DNA from: Myxococcus eversor
GTDB lineage: Bacteria > Myxococcota > Myxococcia > Myxococcales > Myxococcaceae
Length of the DNA stretch: 64,000 nucleotides
Assembly: GCF_010894455.1 (NCBI RefSeq)
Contig: NZ_JAAIXY010000005.1
Span: forward strand, 1 to 64,000
Direction: 5' to 3'
Below, piece after piece: positions 1 through 8,153 of the stretch. The notes beneath the pieces were generated by a model that worked only from the letters and a program-made list of their open reading frames with translations, had not been told where the DNA came from and ran no database searches. How positions within the stretch are numbered: position 1 is the first letter of the stretch; each line of letters opens with the position of its first letter. Both the position numbers and the translations under genes were made by a program.

Positions 1-36
1 GCGGGAAACCGCGTGGGAGAGTAGGTCGCTGCCGGA
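1..36 (+). rRNA. rrf: 5S ribosomal RNA, 3' end only
   Basis: The first ~36 bases match the conserved 3' arm of bacterial 5S rRNA, with the GGGAGAGTAGG segment followed by the closing GCTGCCGG helix strand. The 5' two thirds of the gene lie before the window, so an rRNA operon presumably ends here. A strong intrinsic terminator follows 14 bases later, which fits the end of an rrn operon. The exact 3' end is approximate. Confidence 0.85.
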
Positions 37-50
37 TTCTTTTTGAGAGA

Positions 51-87
51 AGCCCTCGTCGCCTCGTGCGACGGGGGCTTTTCCTTT
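51..87 (+). terminator. Intrinsic terminator of the rRNA operon
   Basis: A 12-bp stem (AGCCCTCGTCGC at 51-62 with GCGACGGGGGCT at 68-79, one G-T wobble) encloses a five-base loop. The run TTTTCCTTTT begins at the base of the stem. This is a classical Rho-independent terminator placed just after the 5S gene. Confidence 0.85.
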
Positions 88-556
88 TGCGGGCTACGGA
101 GTCCCCCTGCCTCGACGGCGGGGTGCCCGGGCTTTGGTCAGGGCGGCCTCCACGGCTCGCCGCGGGCCCGTGGGGACTCGGGGCGCCTCTTTCGTGCCCG
201 GTGGGGCTCGCGCCTGGCTTTCAGGGCAGCCGCAGCACCACCTTGCCCACCGTCGCGCGTGACTCGAGCTGCTGGTGCGCCCGCACCGCCTCTCCCAGCC
301 CGAACGTCCCCCTCGAACTGCTGGGGCGGCTGCCGGGATCTCCTGGGTGGATCAGCTCCCCGCCGGGCAGCCTCGCGCGGCGCTCTGCGTCGCTGGATCA
401 GGCACGCGGCGATGGACCCTGTGGGGCGCCACCTCCAGGCTCGGAGCAGGGGATGTCCGACATGTGACGCGCCGCCTCCTTCCTGCTCCTGCTTCCAGGG
501 GCCTCAGAGGCGCTCAAGTTGCCGGATTCCTTGGGGTTTCAGGGGTGTACGCATGT
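88..556. other. Non-coding stretch after the rRNA operon with one gene remnant
   Basis: No convincing intact gene is visible between the rRNA terminator and the kinase promoter. The short frames here lack family motifs and start with weak signals. The only recognisable sequence is a minus-strand C-terminal fragment of a quinone-oxidoreductase-like protein at 221-310, annotated separately. The stretch looks like decayed DNA next to an rrn operon. Confidence 0.5.
221..310 (-). pseudogene. C-terminal remnant of a zinc-type alcohol dehydrogenase/quinone oxidoreductase
   Basis: Read on the minus strand, the ~29 codons before the TGA at 223-221 spell a typical tail of the medium-chain dehydrogenase/quinone oxidoreductase family: FGLGEAVRAHQQLES followed by GKVVLRLP. 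The EAxxAHxxLES...GKVVL pattern is the hallmark C-terminal helix and last strand of this family. Upstream the frame stays open only ~30 more codons to about 400, shows no family similarity and ends at a stop, so the rest of the gene (~300 residues) is missing. I read it as a decayed fragment. The upstream boundary is uncertain. Confidence 0.6.
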
Positions 557-586
557 TTGACTCGCTACAAAGGCTGAGACTAGAGT
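557..586 (+). promoter_or_regulatory. Candidate sigma-70 promoter of the Ser/Thr kinase
   Basis: TTGACT at 557-562 (5 of 6 to consensus) lies 18 bases before TAGAGT at 581-586 (4 of 6). Transcription would start about 60 bases before the kinase ATG at 654. This is a pattern match only. Confidence 0.4.
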
Positions 587-653
587 CCAGTCCTCCGCCC
601 GGTCTGCGCTCCGCCTGCCGCGGTGCTCCCCCCGGCCCCGGACGCTCCACGAG

Positions 654-3536
654 ATGAAGAAGCCGACCCTTTTTGGGAAGTACCTGCTCCTCGAGCGCAT
701 CAACGTCGGCGGAATGGCCGAGGTGTTCATCGCGAAGGCCTTCGGCGTCGAGGGCTTCGAGCGAATCCTCGCCATCAAGAAGATCCTCCCCACGATGGCG
801 GAGGACGAAGAGTTCATCACGATGTTCATCGATGAGGCGCGGATCAGCGTTCAGCTGAACCACGCCAACGTCGTGCACATCCACGAACTCGGGAAGCACG
901 ACGACGCGTACTTCATCGCCATGGAGTACGTCGCGGGGCGCGACGTGCGGACCATCCTGGAGCGCTACCGGCGGCGCAAGGAGATCATGCCCACCGCGCA
1001 GGCGGTGTTCATCGCCTCCAAGCTCTGTGATGGCCTGGATTACGCCCACCGGAAGAAGGACGCGCGCGGGCAGGACCTGCACATCATCCACCGCGACGTG
1101 TCGCCGCAGAACGTCCTCATCTCCTACGAGGGTGAGGTCAAGGTCATCGACTTCGGTATCGCCAAGGCGGCCAACCGCTCGCAGAAGACGCAGGCCGGCA
1201 TCCTCAAGGGCAAGTTTGGCTACATGAGCCCGGAGCAGGTCCGGGGCATGCCCATCGACCGGCGCAGCGACATCTTCGCCGTGGGCGTGCTGCTCTACGA
1301 GATGCTCACCGGCGAGAAGCTCTTCGTCGGCGAGTCGGACTTCTCCACGCTGGAGAAGGTGCGCAACGCGGACGTCCCGCTGCCCCGCGAGTTCAATCCG
1401 AACATCCCCGCGGGGCTGGAGAAGGTCGTCCTCAAGGCGCTCGCCCGTGAGACCGAGGACCGCTACCAGTGGGGCTCGGACCTGGCCGAGGACCTGATGC
1501 GCTTCCTGCTGGCCGGGGATGCCATCTACTCGTCGAAGCACTTGTCCTCCTACATGAAGGAGGCCTTCGCCGAGGACATGCTCCGCGAGGCGGAGAAGAT
1601 GGAGCGCTACGCGGGAATCGAGCGCCCGGATCAAATCGAGGCCTCCGGCGTCACCGCGCCGCCCTCCGCGCAGGCGCGTCAGGGCCCAAAGCGCGCGCCT
1701 CCCTCGGTGGTCGTCGCGGGTTCTCCCGCCGGCCGCGCGCCCACCGCTCCGGCCCATCCCGCCCCGAACTACATTCCTCCTCCCACGGACGAGGAATTGG
1801 AGGCGATGGACGGCGGTGGCGCCGACAAGACGCAGATCGTCGACTCGACCCAGACCTTCATGTCCCCGGAGACGCGCGTCGCCGAGAGCAGCGTGCTCGT
1901 GGACGACAGCATCACGGGTCGCTCGGAGATTCCGACCCTGCAGGGCAGTGGCACCAATGCGGCGTACCCGTCGCGAGAGCCCGAGCCCTCGATGCGCAAG
2001 GGCAAGAGTGGCCCCAAGTCCCAGGTCGTCATCGCCAGCGAGGACGGCGAGGCCTACGCGGGCGCGACGATGATCGGCCCCGCGCCGACCGCGCCCCCCA
2101 CGCGCTCGAAGCCCTCGGCGGAGCCGCCCGAGGAGACCACCGGAAACATCACCGTCTCCGCCAACAACGGGCGCGGCAATCGTGCTTCGCAGCGTGCGCC
2201 GTCTCCGCAGCACCAGGAGTCCGGGGCCTATGACGCGCCTGACGATGGTGCCTACGCGACGGACGGCTATGGCTCGCAGGAAGGAGCCTATCCCGACGAC
2301 TCGCAGGACCACGACGAGGTCACCGGGACGAAGACTCCCGCTCCCGCGCCGAAGAAGGGCGCCAAGGCCACCGCGAAGCCCGTTCCCGTCAAGGCCAAGT
2401 CCAAGTCACGGCCCGCCGCGAAGGGCTCGCCCCTGCAGTCGCTGGCGAACCTTCCCAAGCCGGTGCTCTTCGGCTCCGCGGCTGGCATCGCCGTGGTGGT
2501 GCTGCTCCTGTTGGTCGTGTTGTTCAGCGGCCCTTCCGGCGAGCAGGTCTCCTTCTCCGTGCCGCAGCCTGGCGCCGTCGTCGAAGTGAACGGGCAGCGG
2601 GTCGAGCCCAACATGATGCTGGCTCTGCCGCCGGGCGACTACGAGGTCGTGGCCAGTGCGCCCGGGCACAAACCCGAAAAGAAGTTCGTGACGGTCGTCG
2701 AAGGCCCGCCCCTCGCCGTGTCCTTCAACCTGGTTCCCGAGGTGGCGGCTGCCGCCCCGCCAGAGGAGCCACCCGCGAGGCCCTCGGAGCCCGTGGCCAA
2801 CGCGGGTTCGGGCACCACCGTGGACCCCGGACAGGCGGTCGTGCCTCCTCCCGCCCAGAACCCGGATCCTCAGCCCGTCGCGGCCAACGACCCGCCTCCT
2901 CCGGAGAACCCTCCCACCCAAGGCACGGAGACCCCCACGCCGCCGCCCACCCAGAAGCCTCCTCCCGAGGCCCCTGTCGTGGAGAACAAGCCCGTGGAGC
3001 CGCCTCCGCCTCCGCCGGCCAGGAAGCTCGCCGCCATCTTCGACGGTGAGGCGGGCGCGGAGATCTCCGTGAACGGCAAGAAGGTCGGACGCACTCCGGA
3101 TGCGCGTCTCGCCAACCTGGAGTTGGGGAAGACCTACCAGTTCACCGCGAAGCTCGCGGGCTACAAGCCGTACGCAGGACAGTTCCTCGCCAAGGGCGAC
3201 GCGGACGAGTTGACCATCTCCTTCGACCTCATCAAGGAGGAGAAGCGCCCCGTCGAGACGGTGGTGAAGCCCCCGCCTCCTCCTTCGAACCCGACGCCTC
3301 CGAAGTCGAAGGCCACGGGCATGCTGGCGTGCAGCACGAAGCCCGCAGGCGCGGAAATCCTTGTCGACGGCAAGAAGACGGGACGTCAGACGCCGGTGAC
3401 GCTCGGCAGCCCCCTCGTGCTCCCAGTGGGCAAGAGGAAGATCTCCTTCAAGCTCAATGGCAAGACGACCAAGCCCCAGGTGGTCTTAATCTCCGAGAAC
3501 AAGATGGAGAAGCTGGTCAACGTCGCCATCGAGTGA
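654..3536 (+). CDS. Membrane-anchored Hanks-type Ser/Thr protein kinase with PEGA domains
   Basis: A 960-residue kinase. The N-terminal ~285 residues form the catalytic domain: glycine loop around GGMAEVF (19-25), catalytic lysine in AIKK (K42), catalytic loop HRDVSPQN (D148), DFG at 166-168 and the GYMSPEQ activation segment near 189. A low-complexity Pro/Ala/Lys linker of about 300 residues follows, then a single membrane helix near residues 603-626. The C-terminal part carries three PEGA-like segments (near 630-680, 795-845, 895-945), separated by proline-rich linkers, each with an xVxVNGKxVG-type core. PEGA domains are extracellular or periplasmic beta modules, so the kinase likely senses the envelope and phosphorylates cytoplasmic substrates. 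Such kinases (Pkn) are abundant in myxobacteria. The ATG at 654 has only a weak Shine-Dalgarno, but the kinase domain begins right after it. Confidence 0.95.
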   Translation: MKKPTLFGKYLLLERINVGGMAEVFIAKAFGVEGFERILAIKKILPTMAEDEEFITMFIDEARISVQLNHANVVHIHELGKHDDAYFIAMEYVAGRDVRTILERYRRRKEIMPTAQAVFIASKLCDGLDYAHRKKDARGQDLHIIHRDVSPQNVLISYEGEVKVIDFGIAKAANRSQKTQAGILKGKFGYMSPEQVRGMPIDRRSDIFAVGVLLYEMLTGEKLFVGESDFSTLEKVRNADVPLPREFNPNIPAGLEKVVLKALARETEDRYQWGSDLAEDLMRFLLAGDAIYSSKHLSSYMKEAFAEDMLREAEKMERYAGIERPDQIEASGVTAPPSAQARQGPKRAPPSVVVAGSPAGRAPTAPAHPAPNYIPPPTDEELEAMDGGGADKTQIVDSTQTFMSPETRVAESSVLVDDSITGRSEIPTLQGSGTNAAYPSREPEPSMRKGKSGPKSQVVIASEDGEAYAGATMIGPAPTAPPTRSKPSAEPPEETTGNITVSANNGRGNRASQRAPSPQHQESGAYDAPDDGAYATDGYGSQEGAYPDDSQDHDEVTGTKTPAPAPKKGAKATAKPVPVKAKSKSRPAAKGSPLQSLANLPKPVLFGSAAGIAVVVLLLLVVLFSGPSGEQVSFSVPQPGAVVEVNGQRVEPNMMLALPPGDYEVVASAPGHKPEKKFVTVVEGPPLAVSFNLVPEVAAAAPPEEPPARPSEPVANAGSGTTVDPGQAVVPPPAQNPDPQPVAANDPPPPENPPTQGTETPTPPPTQKPPPEAPVVENKPVEPPPPPPARKLAAIFDGEAGAEISVNGKKVGRTPDARLANLELGKTYQFTAKLAGYKPYAGQFLAKGDADELTISFDLIKEEKRPVETVVKPPPPPSNPTPPKSKATGMLACSTKPAGAEILVDGKKTGRQTPVTLGSPLVLPVGKRKISFKLNGKTTKPQVVLISENKMEKLVNVAIE

Positions 3537-3583
3537 CGCAGTCGGGCATCAAGCGTCGTCGTCGAATTGTTGAATGAAGTGGT

Positions 3584-3607
3584 GCCGGGCGCGGTATGAC
3601 GCCCGGC
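3584..3607 (+). terminator. Hairpin after the kinase gene, possible terminator
   Basis: A perfect 8-bp stem, GCCGGGCG (3584-3591) with CGCCCGGC (3600-3607), has an 8-base loop and lies 48 bases after the kinase stop. There is no T-tract, so termination is only suggested. Confidence 0.35.
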
Positions 3608-3637
3608 CCGCGACGCTACATGCTGAGGTGATGCGCC

Positions 3638-5008
3638 ATGCAATCGACGCCCATCCGGGGCAAGGCCGAGGCCGGTCCCGCGCAACAGCCGTTTTCATAT
3701 CCGCTCCGCCGTGAGTTTGTGGAACCCGACTGGCGGCGCATCCCCGGCTACAAGGACGTCACGCAGGCGGAGTGGGAGAGCTCCGTCTGGCAGCGCAAGC
3801 ACACCGTCAAGAACCTGAAGGAGCTCAAGGCCACCCTGGGGGCGCTGCTCCCGGACGACCTGGCGGAGAGCCTCGAGCGGGATCAGCGCGAGCGCGCGAC
3901 GATGTCCATCCTCGTCCCGCCGCAGATGCTCAACACGATGGACTATCAGGACCTGTGGAGGGATCCGGTGCGGCGCTACATGCTGCCCGCCTTCGCGGAC
4001 CGCCTCACCGAGTGGACCAATCACCCGAAGGCCAGCCGTGACAGCCTCCACGAGCAGGACATGTGGGTCGTCGAAGGTCTGACGCACCGCTATCCGACGA
4101 AGGTGCTCGCGGAGATGCTGCCGACGTGTCCCCAGTACTGCGGGCACTGTACGCGCATGGACCTGGTGGGCAACGACGTCCCCCAGGTCAGCAAGCACAA
4201 GTTCTCCATCGGTCCGAAGGACCGCTACGAGCAGATGCTCGAGTATCTGCGCCGCACCCCGACGGTGCGCGACGTGGTGGTCTCCGGCGGCGACATCGCG
4301 AACCTGCCCATCCAGCAGCTCGAGCCCTTCGTCAGCTCGCTGATGGACATTCCGAACATCCGGGACATCCGTCTGGCCAGCAAGGGGCTGATGGCCATCC
4401 CCCAGCACTTCCTCCAGGACTCGGTGCTCCAGGGGTTGGACAGGCTGGCGAAGAAGGCCGTGGAGCGGGGCGTGGACCTGGCGATGCACACGCACGTCAA
4501 CAACGCCGCGCAGCTCACCCCGCTGGTGGGCAAGGCCGTGCGCAAGCTGCTGGACATGGGCTTCCGCGACGTGCGCAACCAGGGCGTGCTGTTGCGTGGC
4601 ATCAATGACAGCGCGCAATCACTGCTCGAGCTGTGTTTCACGCTGCTCGACCACGCGAAGATCCTGCCGTACTACTTCTACATGTGCGACATGATCCCCA
4701 ACAGCGAGCACTGGCGGCTGTCGGTGGCTCAGGCTCAGCGGCTCCAGCACGACATCATGGGCTACATGCCCGGCTTCGCGACGCCGCGCATCGTCTGTGA
4801 CGTGCCCTTCGTGGGCAAACGCTGGGTCCATCAAGTCGCGGAGTATGACCGCACCCGCGGCATCTCCTACTGGACCAAGAACTACCGGACCGGCATCGAG
4901 GCGAATGACCCCGAGGCCCTCGAGCGGAAGTACGAGTACTTCGACCCCATCGACTCGCTGCCCGAAGAGGGTCAGGCGTGGTGGCGGGAGCAGATCAAGG
5001 CGGCGTGA
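3638..5008 (+). CDS. Divergent KamA-family radical SAM aminomutase
   Basis: A 456-residue member of the lysine 2,3-aminomutase (KamA) family, which uses [4Fe-4S], S-adenosylmethionine and PLP to shift an amino group from C2 to C3. The radical SAM ligands are C164, C168 and C171 in CPQYCGHC, with the following R173 in the place of the substrate-carboxylate arginine of LAM. SGGDI at 216-220 stands where LAM has SGGDP. The GGGGK PLP loop is replaced by DVPFVGK, but the lysine (K394) stays in register. The two aspartates equivalent to those holding the lysine side-chain amine in clostridial LAM are kept (D351, D388), so a basic amino acid substrate is plausible. The ATG at 3638 follows GAGGTGAT. 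The stop overlaps the start of the second KamA gene (TGATG), which implies translational coupling and a joint task. The exact substrate is unknown. Confidence 0.88.
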   Translation: MQSTPIRGKAEAGPAQQPFSYPLRREFVEPDWRRIPGYKDVTQAEWESSVWQRKHTVKNLKELKATLGALLPDDLAESLERDQRERATMSILVPPQMLNTMDYQDLWRDPVRRYMLPAFADRLTEWTNHPKASRDSLHEQDMWVVEGLTHRYPTKVLAEMLPTCPQYCGHCTRMDLVGNDVPQVSKHKFSIGPKDRYEQMLEYLRRTPTVRDVVVSGGDIANLPIQQLEPFVSSLMDIPNIRDIRLASKGLMAIPQHFLQDSVLQGLDRLAKKAVERGVDLAMHTHVNNAAQLTPLVGKAVRKLLDMGFRDVRNQGVLLRGINDSAQSLLELCFTLLDHAKILPYYFYMCDMIPNSEHWRLSVAQAQRLQHDIMGYMPGFATPRIVCDVPFVGKRWVHQVAEYDRTRGISYWTKNYRTGIEANDPEALERKYEYFDPIDSLPEEGQAWWREQIKAA

Positions 5009-6255
5009 TGGACACCCCCGCGGTTGCGATGAGTGTGGCGGCGGACTTGCGCACCGAGCGCACCTCGCTCAGTGATGCGGGGCGCCGTCGCCTGTTTCCC
5101 CAGGCCACCGATGCGGAGTGGAACGACTGGCGCTGGCATCAGCGCCATGCCGTGCGCGGGTTGGAGCAGTTGGAGCGCTTCATCCCGCTGACCGCTGATG
5201 AACGCGCGGGCGTCCAGGAGACGTCCTCGCTGTTCCGCATCGGCATCAGCCCGTACTACCTGTCGCTCATCGACCCGGAGCATCCGTTCTGCCCGGTCCG
5301 CATGCAGTCCATTCCCGTGCGGGCCGAGGCTCGCGTGCGTCCCGGCGAGCTGGAGGATCCGCTCGGCGAGGACAAGACGCGGCCAGAGGAGTGCATCGTC
5401 CACAAGTATCCCGACCGGGTGCTGTTCCTGGCGCTGGATACGTGCTCCGTCTATTGCCGCCACTGCACGCGGCGGCGCATCACCCAGGGCGGCGTCGCGG
5501 AGTTGTCCAAGGAGCAGATGCGCCGCGGCATCGACTACGTCCGGCGCCACCCCGAGGTGCGTGACGTCCTCATCTCGGGCGGAGATCCGTTCCTGCTGAG
5601 CGAGCAGCGCCTGGATGAGCTGCTCGCGCCGCTGAGCGAGATTCCGCATGTGGAGATGATTCGCATTGGCACCCGCGTCCCCGTGGTGCTGCCCATGCGC
5701 GTCACGGATGCGCTGGCGAGCACGCTGCGCCGCCATGCGCCTGTCTTCGTCGTCACGCACTTCAATCACCCGAAGGAAGTGACGCCCGAGGCGCGCGAGG
5801 CGTGTGAGCGATTGGTGGACCACGGTGTCCCCGTGGAGAACCAGGCCGTGCTGATGCGGCAGCTCAACTCGGACGCGCGCATCATCAAGGAACTCTCACA
5901 CCTGCTGCTGCGCAGCCGCGTGCGGCCGTACTACCTGCACCAGATGGACGTGGCCGAAGGCTGCGAGCACCTGCGCACGCCCATCGCGAAGGGCCTGGAA
6001 ATCATCCAGCAGCTTCGCGGCCACACCACCGGACTCGCAGTGCCGCACCTCGCGGTGGACCTGCCCGGCGGCGGCGGCAAGGTGACACTCCAGCCGGACT
6101 ACGTCGTCGAGCGGGGCGAGCGGGAGACGGTGTTCCGCAACTACAAGGGCGAGCGCTACGCCTACCCGGAGCCGGAAGAAACAGACTGCTCTTGTCCGTA
6201 TGACGAGACGTGGCGCGCTCGTGCCCAGGAGTACGGCTACCTTCGGAAGGGCTGA
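5008..6255 (+). CDS. kamA: Lysine 2,3-aminomutase (KamA)
   Basis: A 415-residue radical SAM/PLP enzyme predicted to convert L-lysine to L-beta-lysine. Visible motifs: cluster ligands C146, C150, C153 in CSVYCRHC followed by TRR (R155), SGGDPF (190-195), GTRVPVVLP (221-229), and the PLP loop PGGGGK with lysine K358. D314 and D351, equivalent to the lysine-amine binding aspartates of LAM, are both present, which favours lysine over glutamate as substrate. A C-terminal CSCPYDE segment (394-400) is also present. I chose the ATG at 5008, which overlaps the previous stop, over the in-frame GTG at 4978 because the coupled start leaves a normal N-terminus. beta-Lysine can serve as an osmolyte precursor or a natural-product building block; no acetyltransferase or NRPS lies nearby to decide. 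Confidence 0.92.
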   Translation: MDTPAVAMSVAADLRTERTSLSDAGRRRLFPQATDAEWNDWRWHQRHAVRGLEQLERFIPLTADERAGVQETSSLFRIGISPYYLSLIDPEHPFCPVRMQSIPVRAEARVRPGELEDPLGEDKTRPEECIVHKYPDRVLFLALDTCSVYCRHCTRRRITQGGVAELSKEQMRRGIDYVRRHPEVRDVLISGGDPFLLSEQRLDELLAPLSEIPHVEMIRIGTRVPVVLPMRVTDALASTLRRHAPVFVVTHFNHPKEVTPEAREACERLVDHGVPVENQAVLMRQLNSDARIIKELSHLLLRSRVRPYYLHQMDVAEGCEHLRTPIAKGLEIIQQLRGHTTGLAVPHLAVDLPGGGGKVTLQPDYVVERGERETVFRNYKGERYAYPEPEETDCSCPYDETWRARAQEYGYLRKG

Positions 6256-6270
6256 GGCTGAGCGGCAGTG

Positions 6271-6296
6271 GCTCCCGGCGTTGTGCTACCGGGAGC
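6271..6296. terminator. Hairpin between convergent genes
   Basis: A perfect 8-bp stem, GCTCCCGG (6271-6278) with CCGGGAGC (6289-6296), has a 10-base loop and lies between the convergent kamA and the hypothetical gene ending at 6312. No T-tract is visible, so it is a weak terminator candidate for either strand. Confidence 0.4.
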
Positions 6297-6311
6297 GGAC
6301 GCCCGGGAAGC

Positions 6312-6983
6312 TCACTCGTCGTCCGAGGACTTCTTCCGGGCCTTCTTCTTCACCTTGGTTGTCTGCGAGCTGGGGCGACGCGCGGCCTTCTTGGCGGGCT
6401 GGTCGTCCCCTCCGCCCATGATTTCCACGGGCACCTGGTCCTCGCCCGCCGCAGCGGCCTGGGCTCCCACGGCGCCACCCTCCTCGCCGCCTTCTTCACC
6501 CTCCACGGGGATGCCAATCTGGACTTCGGGGTTGTCGCCCTCGTTGGACTCCAGCTCGACGGGGTTGTCGTTGTCGAAGCCGTTCTGAATCGAGACTTCC
6601 TTCTCCTCGGTGGGCTTCGCCGCGGCCGGCTTGGACGCCTTGGACTGCTCCTCCAGGCGCTGCCCCTCCGCCTTCGCCCGCTCATTGCCCTCGCGTCCCA
6701 TCCGCGCGGTGAAGCGGTCGTATTCCTTCGCGGTGACGCCGTGCTTCTCCAGCACCGAGGTGGTGGCCGCAGACTGCTTCCGCGTGGCCTGCCCGCGCTC
6801 CTCGTTGCTCATCTCCGAGGGTTTGCGATTGCCGTACTCGTCGTCCACCTTCTTCATCGCCGCCGCTTCGTCGCGGCGGATGTGCGCCACCTTCTCGGGG
6901 GTCAGCTCGCCCCCTTCGTCCGCGCCGGCGACGCCCGGAAGGACCAGCAGGGCTGCCATGAGCAGGGAAATCGGACGGGACAT
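6312..6983 (-). CDS. Secreted acidic protein of unknown function
   Basis: Not recognised. The ATG at 6983 is preceded by GAGGAG at a good distance and gives 223 residues with a clear signal peptide (hydrophobic LLMAALLVLPGVAGA). The upstream in-frame start at 7010 would only prepend a polar stretch. The mature part has a charged helical region rich in Glu, Lys and Arg (residues 25-110), an acidic Glu/Gly middle (125-185) and a basic tail (KKKARKK) before a final SSDDE. It is probably periplasmic or surface-associated. It lies downstream of another small envelope protein on the same strand, about 130 bases away. Confidence 0.75.
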   Translation of the reverse strand: MSRPISLLMAALLVLPGVAGADEGGELTPEKVAHIRRDEAAAMKKVDDEYGNRKPSEMSNEERGQATRKQSAATTSVLEKHGVTAKEYDRFTARMGREGNERAKAEGQRLEEQSKASKPAAAKPTEEKEVSIQNGFDNDNPVELESNEGDNPEVQIGIPVEGEEGGEEGGAVGAQAAAAGEDQVPVEIMGGGDDQPAKKAARRPSSQTTKVKKKARKKSSDDE

Positions 6984-7110
6984 GACGCGGCTCCTCGACG
7001 GTGGAATCACTCGTATCTAACCACGGTCCGCCCTCGGCGCGCACCGGTCGCCTTCCGTGGCGGGGACTGTCACTGAAATCCGTGATTGCTCCCAGTCACG
7101 TCTGAGGGCG

Positions 7111-7446
7111 TCAGCCGTTCTGGCAACGCGCGCAACCATTCCTGGCATCGGAGCACTGCTCCCGGCCCTGGGCGCAACGCGGGGGGAGGTCATCCCGGTC
7201 CGGGTTTCGGTCCACCAGGGAACACAGCTCCTCGGCCACGCCACAGGTGCCGGTGGCCACCTCGCAACGGTCCTGACAGGCCAGCTCGTCCTGGGCCGCG
7301 CGCGCTCGCAGCTCCTCGAGCCGTGCCGACGCTCCGTCGATGGCCGCGTCGTCGTCACCCGCGACGCGCGTGTCCACGTTCTTCGCGCAGCCCGCAAGGA
7401 GGTGGATGACCACGAGCAGCGGAAGCGCGACGAAGGGGACTCGCAT
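7111..7446 (-). CDS. Small cysteine-rich lipoprotein
   Basis: A 111-residue protein of unknown function. A short basic N-terminus and hydrophobic stretch end in the lipobox LLAGC, so it should be processed by signal peptidase II and lipid-anchored. The mature part is helical and charged, then contains eight further cysteines in CxxxC-like spacings (CQDRC, CGVAEELC, CAQGREQC, CARC), suggesting a disulfide-rich domain. The ATG at 7446 has GGAAAGG just upstream; an in-frame ATG at 7458 is also possible. It probably sits in the same transcription direction group as the secreted protein at 6312-6983. Confidence 0.75.
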   Translation of the reverse strand: MRVPFVALPLLVVIHLLAGCAKNVDTRVAGDDDAAIDGASARLEELRARAAQDELACQDRCEVATGTCGVAEELCSLVDRNPDRDDLPPRCAQGREQCSDARNGCARCQNG

Positions 7447-7520
7447 GGGCCTTTCCATATTCGTGCGGGCGGTCCTCCGTCCAGCAGGGGCCTCCACGAG
7501 TGTCGGACGTGGGGCTCACC

Positions 7521-8138
7521 TCACCCCGCATCAGGCGGCGACTGTTGCTGCTGGGGTGGGGGACGCGGGCGGCGCGGTGGCTCCTCGGGGCGCGACAGGT
7601 ACAGGTAGGCCGTCAGCGCCAGCAGGGCCGCGACCGCCAGCCGCCGCATCCAGTCCTCGCGCTGCCGCACGGGAGACGCCTGGTCCTCCCGCGTCGCGGC
7701 TTCAAGGCCCGCCGCCACGTCGGCGCTCACCGCTCGCAGACGACGGCAGACCTCCACCACGGGCACCAGGCCCGCGGGCACTGGCGCGTCCTCCCGCTCC
7801 AGCGCCGCCACGAGCATCCGGGCCCAGGCCGCTTCCTCCTCGCTGCCCGAGGGCTCCCTCGCCGCCGTGCCTGTCTTCGTCGCCAGCGACACCGCGGCTC
7901 GTAGCAGGAGCACCGAGAGGGCCTGCTCCGACACCCCGTAGAAGCTCGCACAGTCCTCCAGCGAGGCCCCCACGACGAGCCGGCGGTTCAGCAGGGCGGC
8001 CGGACGGGGCTCCAGCGCCCTGAGGGCCTGGACGAAGACAGCGGGGGGCAGACGGGAGATGGGCGGCTCGGGAGGTGTCACGGGCGCGCCATCCTCTCCC
8101 ATCCTCCGGCCGTTTTCTTGAGGCACGTGGCCGCGCAC
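7521..8138 (-). CDS. Single-pass membrane protein with an HTH-like segment
   Basis: A 205-residue protein. Residues ~55-85 (ASLEDCASFYGVSEQALSVL) resemble the helix-turn-helix of sigma-70 region 4, where a residue run like 'I...TGVSE.TV' recognises DNA. Near residue 165 there is one membrane helix (RRLAVAALLALTAYLYLS), followed by a proline- and glutamine-rich tail. This order (cytoplasmic HTH-like part, then anchor) suggests a membrane-bound regulatory or anti-sigma-like protein, but no family is recognised and the HTH similarity is only by eye. The GTG at 8138 has GGGAG five bases upstream; an ATG at 8102 is the alternative. It is divergent from, and only 15 bases from, the SpoIID-like gene. 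Confidence 0.65.
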   Translation of the reverse strand: MRGHVPQENGRRMGEDGAPVTPPEPPISRLPPAVFVQALRALEPRPAALLNRRLVVGASLEDCASFYGVSEQALSVLLLRAAVSLATKTGTAAREPSGSEEEAAWARMLVAALEREDAPVPAGLVPVVEVCRRLRAVSADVAAGLEAATREDQASPVRQREDWMRRLAVAALLALTAYLYLSRPEEPPRRPRPPPQQQQSPPDAG

Positions 8139-8153
8139 CTACACTCCCAGGCC

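Noticed and set aside
504-2312. Long minus-strand open frame of ~600 codons over the kinase gene
   Set aside because: It is antisense to an intact kinase with all motifs; its Arg/Gly/Val-rich composition is the usual shadow in GC-rich DNA and has no domain.
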